13,810 nt of DNA from Candidatus Hydrogenedens terephthalaticus JGI OTU-1 (GTDB lineage Bacteria; Hydrogenedentota; Hydrogenedentia; Hydrogenedentales; Hydrogenedentaceae), in contig AWNW01000062.1 in NCBI GenBank assembly GCA_000493945.1, forward strand, positions 1-13,810, in the 5' to 3' direction. The notes beneath the pieces are model-generated. The model made no database searches and was not told the DNA's origin. It saw only the letters and a list, made by a program, of their open reading frames with translations. The stretch's first letter is position 1. Every line of letters begins with the position of its first letter. Position numbers and translations under genes: made by a program. Positions 1 to 6,612 of the stretch are shown in pieces.

Positions 1-130
1 CCTTCCCAAAGCGATTTTTTCTCTCCAAAAACGGTATAATCATTTTACAGTTTAATCCAAAAACTAAAAACCCTATTTGTTCAGAGGTTTCATATGAATA
101 TTTGAATTTAAATATACAAATATGTATTTA

Positions 131-136
131 TATAAT
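131..136 (+). promoter_or_regulatory. Possible -10 box for the HTH gene
   Basis: A perfect TATAAT lies about 40 bases upstream of the chosen start codon at 175. No good -35 stands at 16-18 bases: TTGAAT at 102-107 is 23 bases away and TTAAAT at 108-113 is weak. The area is so A/T-rich that chance matches are expected. Another TATAAT is at 35-40. The rest of 1-174 shows no convincing gene. Confidence 0.3.
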
Positions 137-174
137 TATGAATGATATTCGGAACTATATATAAGGAAAAATGT

Positions 175-525
175 ATGCCTAAGGAAAAAGTGTTAACCGT
201 TGAGGATATATCCGAATTTTTAAAACTAAAACCACTCACCATTCGACAAATGTTTAGAAATGGAAAATTGAGAGGATTTAAAATTGGGAAATCATGGAGA
301 ACTACAGAGACCCTGTTTGTCGAAGACTTAAACAAAATGGCAAGAGATTTTGGTGTATTTATACAAAAAGAACAAAAAGCAAAACCTGTGGGAAGAAAAA
401 ATCTTCAAAAAATTTCTCAGGAAATAGAGGATATATATACACCTTCTAAATCATCTCGTAAGAAAAGGAAATATGAAGAAAGCATCGGTTCTTTATTTGA
501 TATAGACGAAGATAACGAAGACTAA
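175..525 (+). CDS. Excisionase-family helix-turn-helix DNA-binding protein
   Basis: A small DNA-binding protein of 116 residues. Residues 5-52 fit the excisionase/MerR-like HTH_17 fold: LTVEDISEFLKLKPLTIRQM forms the helix-turn-helix, followed by the wing GKLRGFKIGKSWR and then an acidic helix (VEDL). After this comes a charged tail with a lysine/arginine cluster (SSRKKRKYEE, about 93-102) and an acidic end (DIDEDNED), probably flexible. I start it at ATG 175 because AAGGA at 163-167 is spaced 7 bases ahead; an in-frame ATG at 142 has no ribosome binding site. No integrase or other phage gene is near, so a stand-alone transcription factor or nucleoid-type role is likelier than true excision. 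The target is unknown. It converges on the peroxiredoxin gene across a shared terminator. Confidence 0.8.
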   Translation: MPKEKVLTVEDISEFLKLKPLTIRQMFRNGKLRGFKIGKSWRTTETLFVEDLNKMARDFGVFIQKEQKAKPVGRKNLQKISQEIEDIYTPSKSSRKKRKYEESIGSLFDIDEDNED

Positions 526-539
526 TTTTTCTTAAAAAA

Positions 540-581
540 ATCCCCCGATATATTAATAACATATCGGGGGATATATTTTTT
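540..581. terminator. Bidirectional Rho-independent terminator
   Basis: A perfect 12-bp stem, ATCCCCCGATAT (540-551) with ATATCGGGGGAT (561-572), closes a 9-base loop. A T-run (576-581) follows on the plus strand. A run of A at 534-540 gives a U-tract on the minus strand. It sits between the converging HTH and peroxiredoxin genes, 15 bases past the HTH stop and about 20 past the peroxiredoxin stop, so it can serve both. Confidence 0.9.
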
Positions 582-591
582 GTTTATTTAT

Positions 592-1188
592 TTACTTTGC
601 ATATTTGGACAAATATTCTGCGACACCCTTAGCATCGGGTTTCATGGCTTTCTCACCTTTTTTCCAATTGGCAGGACATACCTCCCCATGTTCTTCATGA
701 TACTGGATAGCATCGAGGATGCGTATTGCTTCATCAACACTCCTTCCAATAGGCAAATCATTTATCAACATGTGTCGAACAATCAAATTTTTATCCATTA
801 TAAATAGTCCTCGTAATGCCACGGCGTCGTTAATTAATACCCCATAGTCTCTTGATATTTTCTTTGTTAAATCTGAAACCAACGGATAACGGATATTACC
901 TATACCACCTTTTTCCACTGGTGTATTTCTCCAAGCCCAATGTGTAAAATGAGAATCCACAGAAACACCAATCACTTCACAATCTCGAGACTTAAATTCT
1001 TCCAGTTTCTTATCAAATGCTAAAATTTCAGATGGGCAAACAAAAGTGAAATCCAATGGGTAAAAATACAGCAAGACATATTTTCCTTCGTAGTCGGAAA
1101 GTTGGAATTTTTCATTAAAACTTCCATCCGGCATAACTGCAGTTGCCGTAAAATCGGGGGCTTTTTGTTGAACTTTTACTAAACACAT
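592..1188 (-). CDS. Typical 2-Cys peroxiredoxin (AhpC/Prx1 family)
   Basis: Thiol peroxidase that reduces hydrogen peroxide, organic hydroperoxides and peroxynitrite in the cytoplasm, recycled by a thioredoxin- or AhpF-type reductant. No reductase is encoded nearby. The 198-residue protein has the active-site motif FYPLDFTFVCPSE with peroxidatic Cys51 (PxxxTxxC with Pro44 and Thr48), Arg126 in ALRG, and resolving Cys171 in HGEVCPANW. A GGIG loop (about 94-97), linked in eukaryotic homologues to sensitivity to over-oxidation, is present, but the C-terminal YF motif of those enzymes is not; the end reads YLSKYAK. I start at ATG 1188, which has AAGGAG at 1202-1197 spaced 8 bases; an in-frame TTG two codons earlier lies too close to it. 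The ferritin gene ends 88 bases upstream on the same strand, so partial co-transcription is possible. Confidence 0.95.
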   Translation of the reverse strand: MCLVKVQQKAPDFTATAVMPDGSFNEKFQLSDYEGKYVLLYFYPLDFTFVCPSEILAFDKKLEEFKSRDCEVIGVSVDSHFTHWAWRNTPVEKGGIGNIRYPLVSDLTKKISRDYGVLINDAVALRGLFIMDKNLIVRHMLINDLPIGRSVDEAIRILDAIQYHEEHGEVCPANWKKGEKAMKPDAKGVAEYLSKYAK

Positions 1189-1215
1189 ATACAATTCTCC
1201 TTATATTGGTTTTAG

Positions 1216-1243
1216 TTTGTATTGCTTCCACCAAAGTAAACAA
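1216..1243 (-). promoter_or_regulatory. Weak candidate promoter for the peroxiredoxin gene
   Basis: On the minus strand TTGTTT (1243-1238) is followed after 16 bases by TACAAA (1221-1216), about 28 bases before the start codon. Both boxes are imperfect. No hairpin terminator is visible after the ferritin stop, so read-through from the ferritin gene is an alternative. Confidence 0.22.
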
Positions 1244-1276
1244 AAATAGGTATTGTTTTATTTCTTATTCCAAAGA

Positions 1277-1813
1277 TTATTGTCCTGTTGGGGTTCCAGA
1301 AATATCTGCAATAATCATTGGATTAATAGTCCTCTGTTCCAATTCTTTATCTATCCAATAAATCCCACCGGGAGCATCTTTTACCATTTGTAGTTTTTGT
1401 AAAATTCCATCTGCATTGGCTTCTTCTTCCACTTGCTCATTAATAAACCAGTCCAAAAACATACGAGTAGAACGGTCTCCTTCTTTCTCTGCAACTTCCG
1501 CTAACTTATTTATACATTCTGTAATATGACATTCATGTTTATATACAGCCTCAAAAGCATCCAACGGGCTCTTCCAACTTTTTGTAGGTTTTTTTATCTC
1601 ATACAATTCTACTTCTCCACCTCTTTCATAAATATAATTCTCAAATTTCCGAGCATGAAATAGTTCTTCCTGTACTTGAATTCTCAGCCAATTAGCAAAC
1701 CCTTTCAGGTTCAATTTTTCAAAATATGCTCTCATGGACGCATACAAATAGGCGGAATAAATTTCTTCATTTATTTGCTTGTTTAATGCGTTTAATACTT
1801 TATCTTTAATCAT
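1277..1813 (-). CDS. ftnA: Bacterial non-haem ferritin
   Basis: Iron-storage protein that oxidises Fe(II) at a di-iron ferroxidase centre and stores it as a mineral core in a 24-subunit cytoplasmic cage. The 178-residue product aligns with E. coli FtnA numbering without shift: Glu17, Glu50, His53 (EELFHARKFENY), Glu94 and Gln127/Glu130 (NEQVEEE) occupy the A, B and C iron-site positions, and Tyr24 is kept. There are no haem-ligating features of a bacterioferritin. I start at the ATG at 1813 because AAAGGGG (1826-1820) is spaced 6 bases from it; the in-frame ATG at 1819 directly abuts that ribosome binding site. It lies upstream of the peroxiredoxin gene on the same strand and is divergent from lspA. 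Removing free Fe(II) limits Fenton chemistry, which fits with the peroxidase beside it. Confidence 0.95.
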   Translation of the reverse strand: MIKDKVLNALNKQINEEIYSAYLYASMRAYFEKLNLKGFANWLRIQVQEELFHARKFENYIYERGGEVELYEIKKPTKSWKSPLDAFEAVYKHECHITECINKLAEVAEKEGDRSTRMFLDWFINEQVEEEANADGILQKLQMVKDAPGGIYWIDKELEQRTINPMIIADISGTPTGQ

Positions 1814-1863
1814 AAACATCCCCTTTCATTTTTTTAAGGTTCTATTGTTTGTCTGTTACATCA

Positions 1864-1890
1864 ATTATATTATACATATTTGTGAAACAA
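1864..1890 (-). promoter_or_regulatory. Candidate ftnA promoter
   Basis: Two overlapping minus-strand TATAAT boxes (1874-1869 and 1869-1864) lie about 50-55 bases before the ferritin start. TTGTTT (1890-1885) is 15 bases from the nearer box, which is short for a sigma-70 promoter. I see no clear Fur or PerR box, so iron or peroxide control cannot be read from the sequence. Confidence 0.3.
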
Positions 1891-1935
1891 TTCATATAGT
1901 TCTTTTATTTCAAAATTCATAACAAAGTAGAGTTT

Positions 1936-1966
1936 ATAGGTAAAAAAATTTTAAAATACCACCTAT
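1936..1966. repeat. Imperfect inverted repeat in the ftnA-lspA intergenic region
   Basis: ATAGGT (1936-1941) and ACCTAT (1961-1966) form a 6-bp inverted repeat with centres about 25 bases apart, around an AT-only core containing AAAATTTTAAAA. It lies in the 197-bp divergent spacer, nearer to lspA. It could be an operator for either gene, but short arms like these arise easily by chance in this composition. Confidence 0.25.
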
Positions 1967-2010
1967 GTTATTTACATTATAGTTCAAAAAATATTGAAAA
2001 GGGTTTTATT

Positions 2011-2547
2011 TTGCAAATACATTTCTCTCGTCTTCATATTATTGTACTGCTTTTATTGATTGTCATATTAGCACTTGACCAGGTTACCAAAATCACTGCT
2101 ATTAAATACTTGAAAGGAAAACCCGGTATCCATTTTCCAGAATCGTGGACACCGCATGATTTATTCCGTCTTACCTATACGGAAAATACAGGTGCCTTTT
2201 TAAGTTTAGGCAGTCAATTACCGAATTCTCTTCGTTTCTGGCTTTTTACTGTATTAAATTCCATTGTACTCTTCATCTTACTGGTACTAATGTTTTATAA
2301 ACCAAACTTACCTACTATAACTATGTTCAGTTTTTCATTAATTATTTCTGGGGGATTAGGAAATATCATTGATCGAATTTTCCGTGATGGAAAAGTTGTA
2401 GACTTTATGAATATAGGGATTGGCTTTGGTTCTTTCAGTTTAAGGACAGGAATATTTAATATTGCCGACCTCGCCATTGTAATTGGTCTTATCTTACTCC
2501 TTGTGGGAGAATTTTTTGTTTTTGGAAACACCAATTCTGCCAGATAA
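2011..2547 (+). CDS. lspA: Lipoprotein signal peptidase (signal peptidase II)
   Basis: Inner-membrane aspartyl protease that cleaves the signal peptide of diacylglyceryl-modified prolipoproteins ahead of the lipidated cysteine. The 178-residue protein has four expected membrane segments (about 8-28, 72-95, 103-120 and 150-172) and all conserved family blocks: LDQVTK (22-27), YTENTGAFLSLG (56-67), GGLGNIIDR (114-122), VVDF with catalytic Asp131, and FNIADLAIVIG with catalytic Asp153. The best start is TTG at 2011: AGGG at 2000-2003 (within GAAAAGGG) is spaced 7 bases from it, no in-frame ATG lies before the conserved region, and the length is normal for the family. No lgt or lnt gene is nearby. 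No clear terminator follows in the next 120 bases. Confidence 0.95.
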   Translation: MQIHFSRLHIIVLLLLIVILALDQVTKITAIKYLKGKPGIHFPESWTPHDLFRLTYTENTGAFLSLGSQLPNSLRFWLFTVLNSIVLFILLVLMFYKPNLPTITMFSFSLIISGGLGNIIDRIFRDGKVVDFMNIGIGFGSFSLRTGIFNIADLAIVIGLILLLVGEFFVFGNTNSAR

Positions 2548-2625
2548 GATATTTAACTAAATTTTGAGGACTTTCTTTTTTATAATAGAAGTAATTATAA
2601 TACTTTAAATATTCTCTTATTTTTG

Positions 2626-2634
2626 TGTTATACT
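2626..2634 (+). promoter_or_regulatory. Extended -10 promoter before the small secreted protein
   Basis: TGTTATACT is an extended -10 element (TGn followed by TATACT at 2629-2634), about 49 bases upstream of the start codon at 2683. TTTAAA at 2604-2609 is a weak -35, 19 bases away. It could drive the small protein, the diguanylate cyclase and the two genes after it. The spacer 2548-2682 otherwise holds only AT-rich sequence. Confidence 0.45.
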
Positions 2635-2682
2635 TAAATTAGGATATAAAATAGAAACCCATTTAATATGGAGGTAAACTCT

Positions 2683-2946
2683 ATGTTAACAAATAGGATA
2701 TGGAAAATCGCACTTATTTCTATTATTCTTCTACTTTTCATTCTGCTCATTGTAACTCCTACCTATGCACAGGGAAAAGGTAAAGGTGATGCCCTTGGAG
2801 CAGATAAAGAACTTGCTTCAAAAAAAGGAGTTAGTGGTTCTCTGGCTACAAAGCAATTCGATAAAAATAAACTTCCTGGAAAATGGAAAATAGGGTTCGC
2901 TTTTGGTTCTTTAGCCGCTGCTGTGGCTGTGGTAAAATGGTTATAA
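2683..2946 (+). CDS. Small secreted or membrane protein, function unknown
   Basis: I do not recognise this 87-residue protein. It has a basic N-terminus (MLTNRIWK), a hydrophobic core (about 9-24) and a plausible signal peptidase I site after Ala29 (TPTYA followed by QGKGKG). Next come a lysine/glycine-rich polar stretch (30-68) and a second hydrophobic segment at the very end (about 70-84, GFAFGSLAAAVAVVKW) that could be a transmembrane helix. The mature protein may thus be a tiny single-span membrane protein with a basic outer part. The start at ATG 2683 is fixed by GGAGG (2670-2674) spaced 8 bases; the in-frame ATG at 2668 overlaps that site. It ends 24 bases before the diguanylate cyclase gene and is probably co-transcribed with it. 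A signalling role is only a guess. Confidence 0.7.
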   Translation: MLTNRIWKIALISIILLLFILLIVTPTYAQGKGKGDALGADKELASKKGVSGSLATKQFDKNKLPGKWKIGFAFGSLAAAVAVVKWL

Positions 2947-2970
2947 TAATTTACAAACAAGTTTATTTTA

Positions 2971-4365
2971 ATGAAGCAAGAAAAGAGAAGTGTAAATAGC
3001 CCCCAAACAACTATCTCAAAAGAAAATAAAAGTAGACTATCTAACAGAGACAGAATACTTGTAATTGACGATGATAAAACCATTCTCGAACTTCTACAAA
3101 CCTTCTTAAAAGATTTAAATTATAATTTTTATTGCACAACATCTCCTAAAGAAGCCCTTTCTAAAATATCAAAAGAACCTTTTTCTTTAGCCCTCGTAGA
3201 TTATTTAATGCCAGAAATAGATGGCTTACATTTCCTCAAAAAAGCGAAAGAGAAAAATACCGATCTTGAAGTAATAATAATGACTGGATTACAGGATGTA
3301 AAAAATGCCATTGAAGCATTACGATTAGGGGCTTATGATTATATTCTCAAACCTTTTCAATTAGAGGAAATTAAAATTGCTATAAAGAGGGCTTTAGAAC
3401 ACCGATCTCTAATCATGGCTAAAAAAAACCATGAGATAGAATTACAACAACGCATTCATGAAGCAACGGAACAACTTAAAATTGCAAATAAAGAATTAAA
3501 AGAGACAAAAGAATATCTTGAACAATTACTCAACACTTCTGTAGACGGTATTTTTATATTAAGTCCTACATTTCAAATCAACTATGCAAATCAAGGAGCA
3601 TTGCATATATTAGAGTATAAAGAAGATGAAGTTAAAGAAAAGCACTTGTCAATTCTTTTAGCGGGTTCTAAAGAAGAGACAAAATATGTTTTGCAAATGA
3701 TTCGTGAAAAGTACTGTATTCAAAATTATGAAACAGAATTTATTCGAAAAGATAAAACGCAAGTTCCGGTGAACATTTCTTTCTCATGTATAAAAAAAGA
3801 AAATCAACAAATTCATTCTATTCTTGCTATTTTCAAAGATATAACTACACAGAAAGAATTGGAAAATAAACTGAAAGAAATGTCTATAAAAGATGGTCTC
3901 ACGGACTTGTACAATCAACGATACTTTTACGATAGATTAGAATCTGAAATAGAACGAGCCAAAAGACAACGCCATCCTTTATCTCTATTACTTTTCGATA
4001 TAGACCAATTCAAAACCTATAATGATTGTCATGGACATCTAATGGGAGATAAAGTATTAAAAACAGTTGGACAAATTGTCAAAGACTGTACCCGTGAACA
4101 TGTTGATATAGGATTCCGATACGGAGGTGATGAATTCACCGTAATTCTCCCGGAGACCGATACCGCACAGGCATTATTGGTAGCAGAACGTATTCGGTCG
4201 TCATTTGAAGCAAAGAAATTCAATAATCTAACCCTGTCCATTGGTGTTATTGCTTATAAAGAGAAATTCTCTCTCCGTTCTTTTATACGATTTGCAGATA
4301 ATTGCATGTATAACGCTAAGCGTTCCGGTGGAAATCGTATAAAAATATTTAAAAACAACAAATAA
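2971..4365 (+). CDS. Response regulator diguanylate cyclase (receiver-PAS-GGDEF)
   Basis: Predicted to make cyclic di-GMP from two GTP under phosphorelay and ligand control in the cytoplasm. Domains of the 464-residue protein: polar N-terminus; receiver (about 28-145) with acidic pocket DDD33-35, phospho-acceptor Asp77 (VDYLMPE), Thr105 (MTG) and Lys127 (LKPF); long coiled-coil helix (about 150-185); PAS (about 183-298); GGDEF (about 303-462) with an intact GGDEF signature at 385-389 (FRYGGDEF) and substrate-site residues FDIDQFKTYND. The inhibitory I-site expected at 376-379 reads EHVD instead of RxxD, so product inhibition may be weak or absent. No cognate histidine kinase is in the window. 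The ATG at 2971 has no Shine-Dalgarno sequence (preceding bases are GTTTATTTTA), but no other ATG, GTG or TTG is available before the receiver; translation may depend on coupling to the preceding gene. Confidence 0.93.
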   Translation: MKQEKRSVNSPQTTISKENKSRLSNRDRILVIDDDKTILELLQTFLKDLNYNFYCTTSPKEALSKISKEPFSLALVDYLMPEIDGLHFLKKAKEKNTDLEVIIMTGLQDVKNAIEALRLGAYDYILKPFQLEEIKIAIKRALEHRSLIMAKKNHEIELQQRIHEATEQLKIANKELKETKEYLEQLLNTSVDGIFILSPTFQINYANQGALHILEYKEDEVKEKHLSILLAGSKEETKYVLQMIREKYCIQNYETEFIRKDKTQVPVNISFSCIKKENQQIHSILAIFKDITTQKELENKLKEMSIKDGLTDLYNQRYFYDRLESEIERAKRQRHPLSLLLFDIDQFKTYNDCHGHLMGDKVLKTVGQIVKDCTREHVDIGFRYGGDEFTVILPETDTAQALLVAERIRSSFEAKKFNNLTLSIGVIAYKEKFSLRSFIRFADNCMYNAKRSGGNRIKIFKNNK

Positions 4366-4382
4366 AAAATAAAGGGAAGAGT

Positions 4383-5210
4383 ATGAGCAAAAAAATTAAA
4401 ATCGGTATTTGTAATGAAATATTTAAAGAATGGAACGACATGGAAAGGACTATCAAATATGTTAAAGATTTAGGTTACGATGGATTGGAAATTGCACCCT
4501 TTACTCTATCCAAATATGTAACAGATATATCTGCTGAAACGCGTAAAGAAATACGAAATATTGCAGAAAAAATAGGCTTGGAAATTCTTGGAATTCATTG
4601 GGTTTTCGTAGGACCGGAAAATGTTTATCTTACTCATCCCGACCCAGAAATAAGAAATTATACCGCTCATTATTTAAAAGAATTGGCTCATTTCTGTGCT
4701 GATATTGGTGGTAAAATTATTGTTTTTGGCTCGCCAAAACAACGCAATGTTATGCGAGATATTTCCTACAACCAAGCCTTCAATTATGCATGTGAAGTCT
4801 TTTCTCAAGCCATGTCCGTATGCGAAAAAAGAGATGTAACAATTTGCATGGAACAATTAACACACTGGGAAACCAACTTTTGCCATACTATCGAAGAAAC
4901 CATCGAACTTATAGAAGCCATCAATCATCCTAAATTTCAATTATTACTGGATACAAAAGCAATGACTTTTCTTCAAGAGCCTCGCGAAGTAGTCATACGC
5001 AAATGTGCCAAATATTTAAAACATTATCATGCCAATGACGAAAACCTATTAGGTCCCGGTATGGGAAAGGTTGATTTTGCTCCTATTGTGCAAGCACTTA
5101 AAGATATTGAATACACAGGGTATATGTCTGTTGAAGTATTTAAATTTGATTTAGGTCCTGAAAAAATAGCAACAGAAAGTATACAATATCTCAAAAAATT
5201 CCTTGAATGA
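4383..5210 (+). CDS. Sugar phosphate isomerase/epimerase-like TIM-barrel protein
   Basis: Member of the xylose isomerase-like TIM-barrel superfamily (AP_endonuc_2 fold), which includes metal-dependent sugar isomerases, epimerases and inosose dehydratases; the actual substrate cannot be told. The 275-residue protein shows the usual four metal ligands in order: Glu157 (CMEQL), Asp190 (LLLDTKAM), His216 (KHYHANDEN) and Glu251 (MSVEVFKF). His72 (GIHWVF) is a further candidate active-site residue. Strand one begins at KIGICNEIF. There is no signal peptide, so it acts in the cytoplasm. AGGGA at 4373-4377 supports the ATG at 4383. It follows the diguanylate cyclase by 17 bases and precedes pdxH by 24, so the three probably share a transcript, though no functional link between them is obvious. 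Endonuclease IV is a less likely identity because the DNA-repair motifs are absent. Confidence 0.85.
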   Translation: MSKKIKIGICNEIFKEWNDMERTIKYVKDLGYDGLEIAPFTLSKYVTDISAETRKEIRNIAEKIGLEILGIHWVFVGPENVYLTHPDPEIRNYTAHYLKELAHFCADIGGKIIVFGSPKQRNVMRDISYNQAFNYACEVFSQAMSVCEKRDVTICMEQLTHWETNFCHTIEETIELIEAINHPKFQLLLDTKAMTFLQEPREVVIRKCAKYLKHYHANDENLLGPGMGKVDFAPIVQALKDIEYTGYMSVEVFKFDLGPEKIATESIQYLKKFLE

Positions 5211-5234
5211 CAAACCTATACAATAGATTAATAT

Positions 5235-5834
5235 ATGATTCCTGTAGAGGATAACCCTTTTAAAATATTCGAACAATGGTATGAAGAAGCAAAACAGAAA
5301 TTAGATATTGAATATGCAGTCTCTGCTGGATTGGCAACTTCAACCCCTTGCGGTATACCTGATATTCGGATGGTTCTAATTAAACAATGGGACTATAATG
5401 GCTTTATTTTCTACACGAACTATACCAGCAAAAAAAGTCAACAGATTCAATCAAATCCTAAAGCAGGACTTTGTTTTTACTGGTATGAACTTGGTAAACA
5501 AATCCGTATTCGGGGCAATGTAGAAAAAATTGAAGACGAAAAATCAGACCAGTACTTTGATTCAAGAGACCGTATATCTCAAATAGGTGCCTGGGCTTCT
5601 AAACAATCCCAAACCTTGCCCAATAAATATGAATTAGAGAAAAGAGTGGTTAAATATCTTGCACAATTTGGACTCTCTAAAGTTAATCGTCCCCCTTTTT
5701 GGGGAGGGTATCGGATTATCCCATTGGAGATTGAATTTTGGCTAAAAAAACCTTACCGATTACATGAACGGGTGCTTTATTTTAGAAATAACATAGATTC
5801 TATGAATTGGGAACGGGTAAATTTATATCCTTAA
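5235..5834 (+). CDS. pdxH: Pyridoxine/pyridoxamine 5'-phosphate oxidase
   Basis: FMN enzyme that oxidises pyridoxine or pyridoxamine 5'-phosphate to pyridoxal 5'-phosphate with O2, the last step of the DXP-dependent vitamin B6 route and of salvage. The 199-residue protein is slightly shorter than the E. coli enzyme (218) at the N-terminus. It has the N-terminal NPFKIFEQWYEEA, FMN-phosphate residues in RMVLIK (45-50) and YTNYTSKKSQQI (60-71), GAWASKQS (118-125), and the C-terminal signature IEFW then RLHER (Arg175, His177, Arg179), ending in WERVNLYP. The ATG at 5235 lacks a Shine-Dalgarno sequence, which may mean leaderless-like or coupled translation from the isomerase gene 24 bases before. 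Dependence on O2 fits with the oxygen-defence genes in the window, suggesting at least some exposure to oxygen. Confidence 0.95.
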   Translation: MIPVEDNPFKIFEQWYEEAKQKLDIEYAVSAGLATSTPCGIPDIRMVLIKQWDYNGFIFYTNYTSKKSQQIQSNPKAGLCFYWYELGKQIRIRGNVEKIEDEKSDQYFDSRDRISQIGAWASKQSQTLPNKYELEKRVVKYLAQFGLSKVNRPPFWGGYRIIPLEIEFWLKKPYRLHERVLYFRNNIDSMNWERVNLYP

Positions 5835-5879
5835 CTATTAAATAAATGGGTAAAAAATTATCAAAAGATAAAAACAAAG

Positions 5880-5888
5880 TGATATAAT
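5880..5888 (+). promoter_or_regulatory. Extended -10 promoter for the tetR-hydrolase unit
   Basis: TGATATAAT is a perfect extended -10 (TGn then TATAAT at 5883-5888), 42 bases before the tetR start. Candidate -35 boxes are weak: ATCAAA (5860-5865, 17-base spacer) or TTATCA (5858-5863, 19-base spacer). Transcription would begin near 5895, just upstream of the palindrome at 5903-5914. Confidence 0.6.
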
Positions 5889-5902
5889 AATAAAAATTAA
5901 TA

Positions 5903-5914
5903 TAACGACCGTTA
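5903..5914. promoter_or_regulatory. Palindromic probable TetR operator
   Basis: TAACGACCGTTA has 5-bp inverted arms (TAACG and CGTTA) around a 2-base centre. It lies about 15 bases after the -10 box and just ahead of the AAAGGGG ribosome binding site (5918-5924). G/C-containing palindromes are rare in this A/T-rich spacer. The place fits an autoregulatory operator of the adjoining TetR protein blocking early transcription. Longer flanking symmetry is absent. Confidence 0.5.
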
Positions 5915-5930
5915 GTTAAAGGGGTTAGAA

Positions 5931-6575
5931 ATGGCTATTGAACAAATTAATGAACAAAACTTTTCTACTGAAGAACGGTTGCTAAAAAGCGCCCTAAAAC
6001 TATTTTCTGAAAAAGGATACGAAGGAACAAGTATAAGAGAAATTATTGAGGATGCTGGTGTTACACGTCCCGTCTTATACTACTATTTTCAGAACAAAGA
6101 AGATTTATTCCGTAAATTAGTGGAATCCATCGTAAGACAACTTCTGGAAAAAATGCTTTACATAAAACAGAATTACTCCGATACAATTGGAAAATTAAAG
6201 GCAATTATTCGTACTACTTTTGAAATGGCAGAAAACGACCTGCAATCTGTTCGATTGATTTTACATGTATATTTTGCACCTATCCGTTCTGCTCCTCCTA
6301 TTCGCGGAAGCGATATAGGAAGACAGCGTTTCAAAATTATTGAATCTATCATGAAAGAAGGCTTGGAAAAAGCACACTTATCAGGAGGAGACGCAAGGGC
6401 TCTTACACTTGCTTTTCTGGGTATCATGGATATGCATGTCATGGCAAAATCAGATAGACCAGAATTACATCTTACCGCAGAATTGGCAGAAGGTTTGGTT
6501 GATTTATTCTTCTATGGTGCCTGTTATAAGCCAAATCCACCTTTCTCCTTAGTAAGTCCTTATGTTTATGTATAA
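5931..6575 (+). CDS. TetR/AcrR-family transcriptional regulator
   Basis: Ligand-responsive repressor, 214 residues, normal for the family. Residues 14-60 form the N-terminal TetR helix-turn-helix: LLKSALKLFSEKGYEGTS, then IREIIEDAGVTRPVLYYYF with the recognition helix, then QNKEDLF. The remainder is an alpha-helical ligand-binding and dimerisation domain without a recognisable subfamily signature; its ligand is unknown. AAAGGGG at 5918-5924, spaced 6 bases, sets the ATG at 5931. It has its own extended -10 promoter and a palindrome in the leader, so autoregulation is likely. The alpha/beta hydrolase gene begins 37 bases after its stop with no terminator between, so the hydrolase is the most probable regulated partner; the inducer may be a lipid or ester related to its substrate, which is inference. 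Confidence 0.92.
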   Translation: MAIEQINEQNFSTEERLLKSALKLFSEKGYEGTSIREIIEDAGVTRPVLYYYFQNKEDLFRKLVESIVRQLLEKMLYIKQNYSDTIGKLKAIIRTTFEMAENDLQSVRLILHVYFAPIRSAPPIRGSDIGRQRFKIIESIMKEGLEKAHLSGGDARALTLAFLGIMDMHVMAKSDRPELHLTAELAEGLVDLFFYGACYKPNPPFSLVSPYVYV

Positions 6576-6612
6576 ACATTAACATGTCTTTACGATTAAT
6601 CAGGAATATACA

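Noticed and set aside
1..43. Minus-strand ATG at 43 followed by an open frame of 14 codons (MIIPFLERKNRFGK) to the window edge, a possible divergent gene start
   Set aside because: Too short to judge and no ribosome binding site before the ATG. It could be real but cannot be supported from 14 codons.
3..164. Plus-strand frame open from the edge to about 164, possibly the end of an upstream gene
   Set aside because: The translation is low-complexity Asn/Ile/Tyr-rich, as expected from random A/T-rich DNA, and it overlaps the probable promoter of the HTH gene.
175..525. Prophage excisionase as a sign of an integrated element
   Set aside because: No integrase, attachment-site repeats or phage genes are near. 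The HTH_17 fold is also common in chromosomal regulators.
1861..1880. PerR/Fur-like box upstream of ftnA
   Set aside because: The sequence is a direct repeat of TATAAT, not the inverted TTATAAT-N-ATTATAA of PerR nor the Fur consensus; it fits better with -10 boxes.
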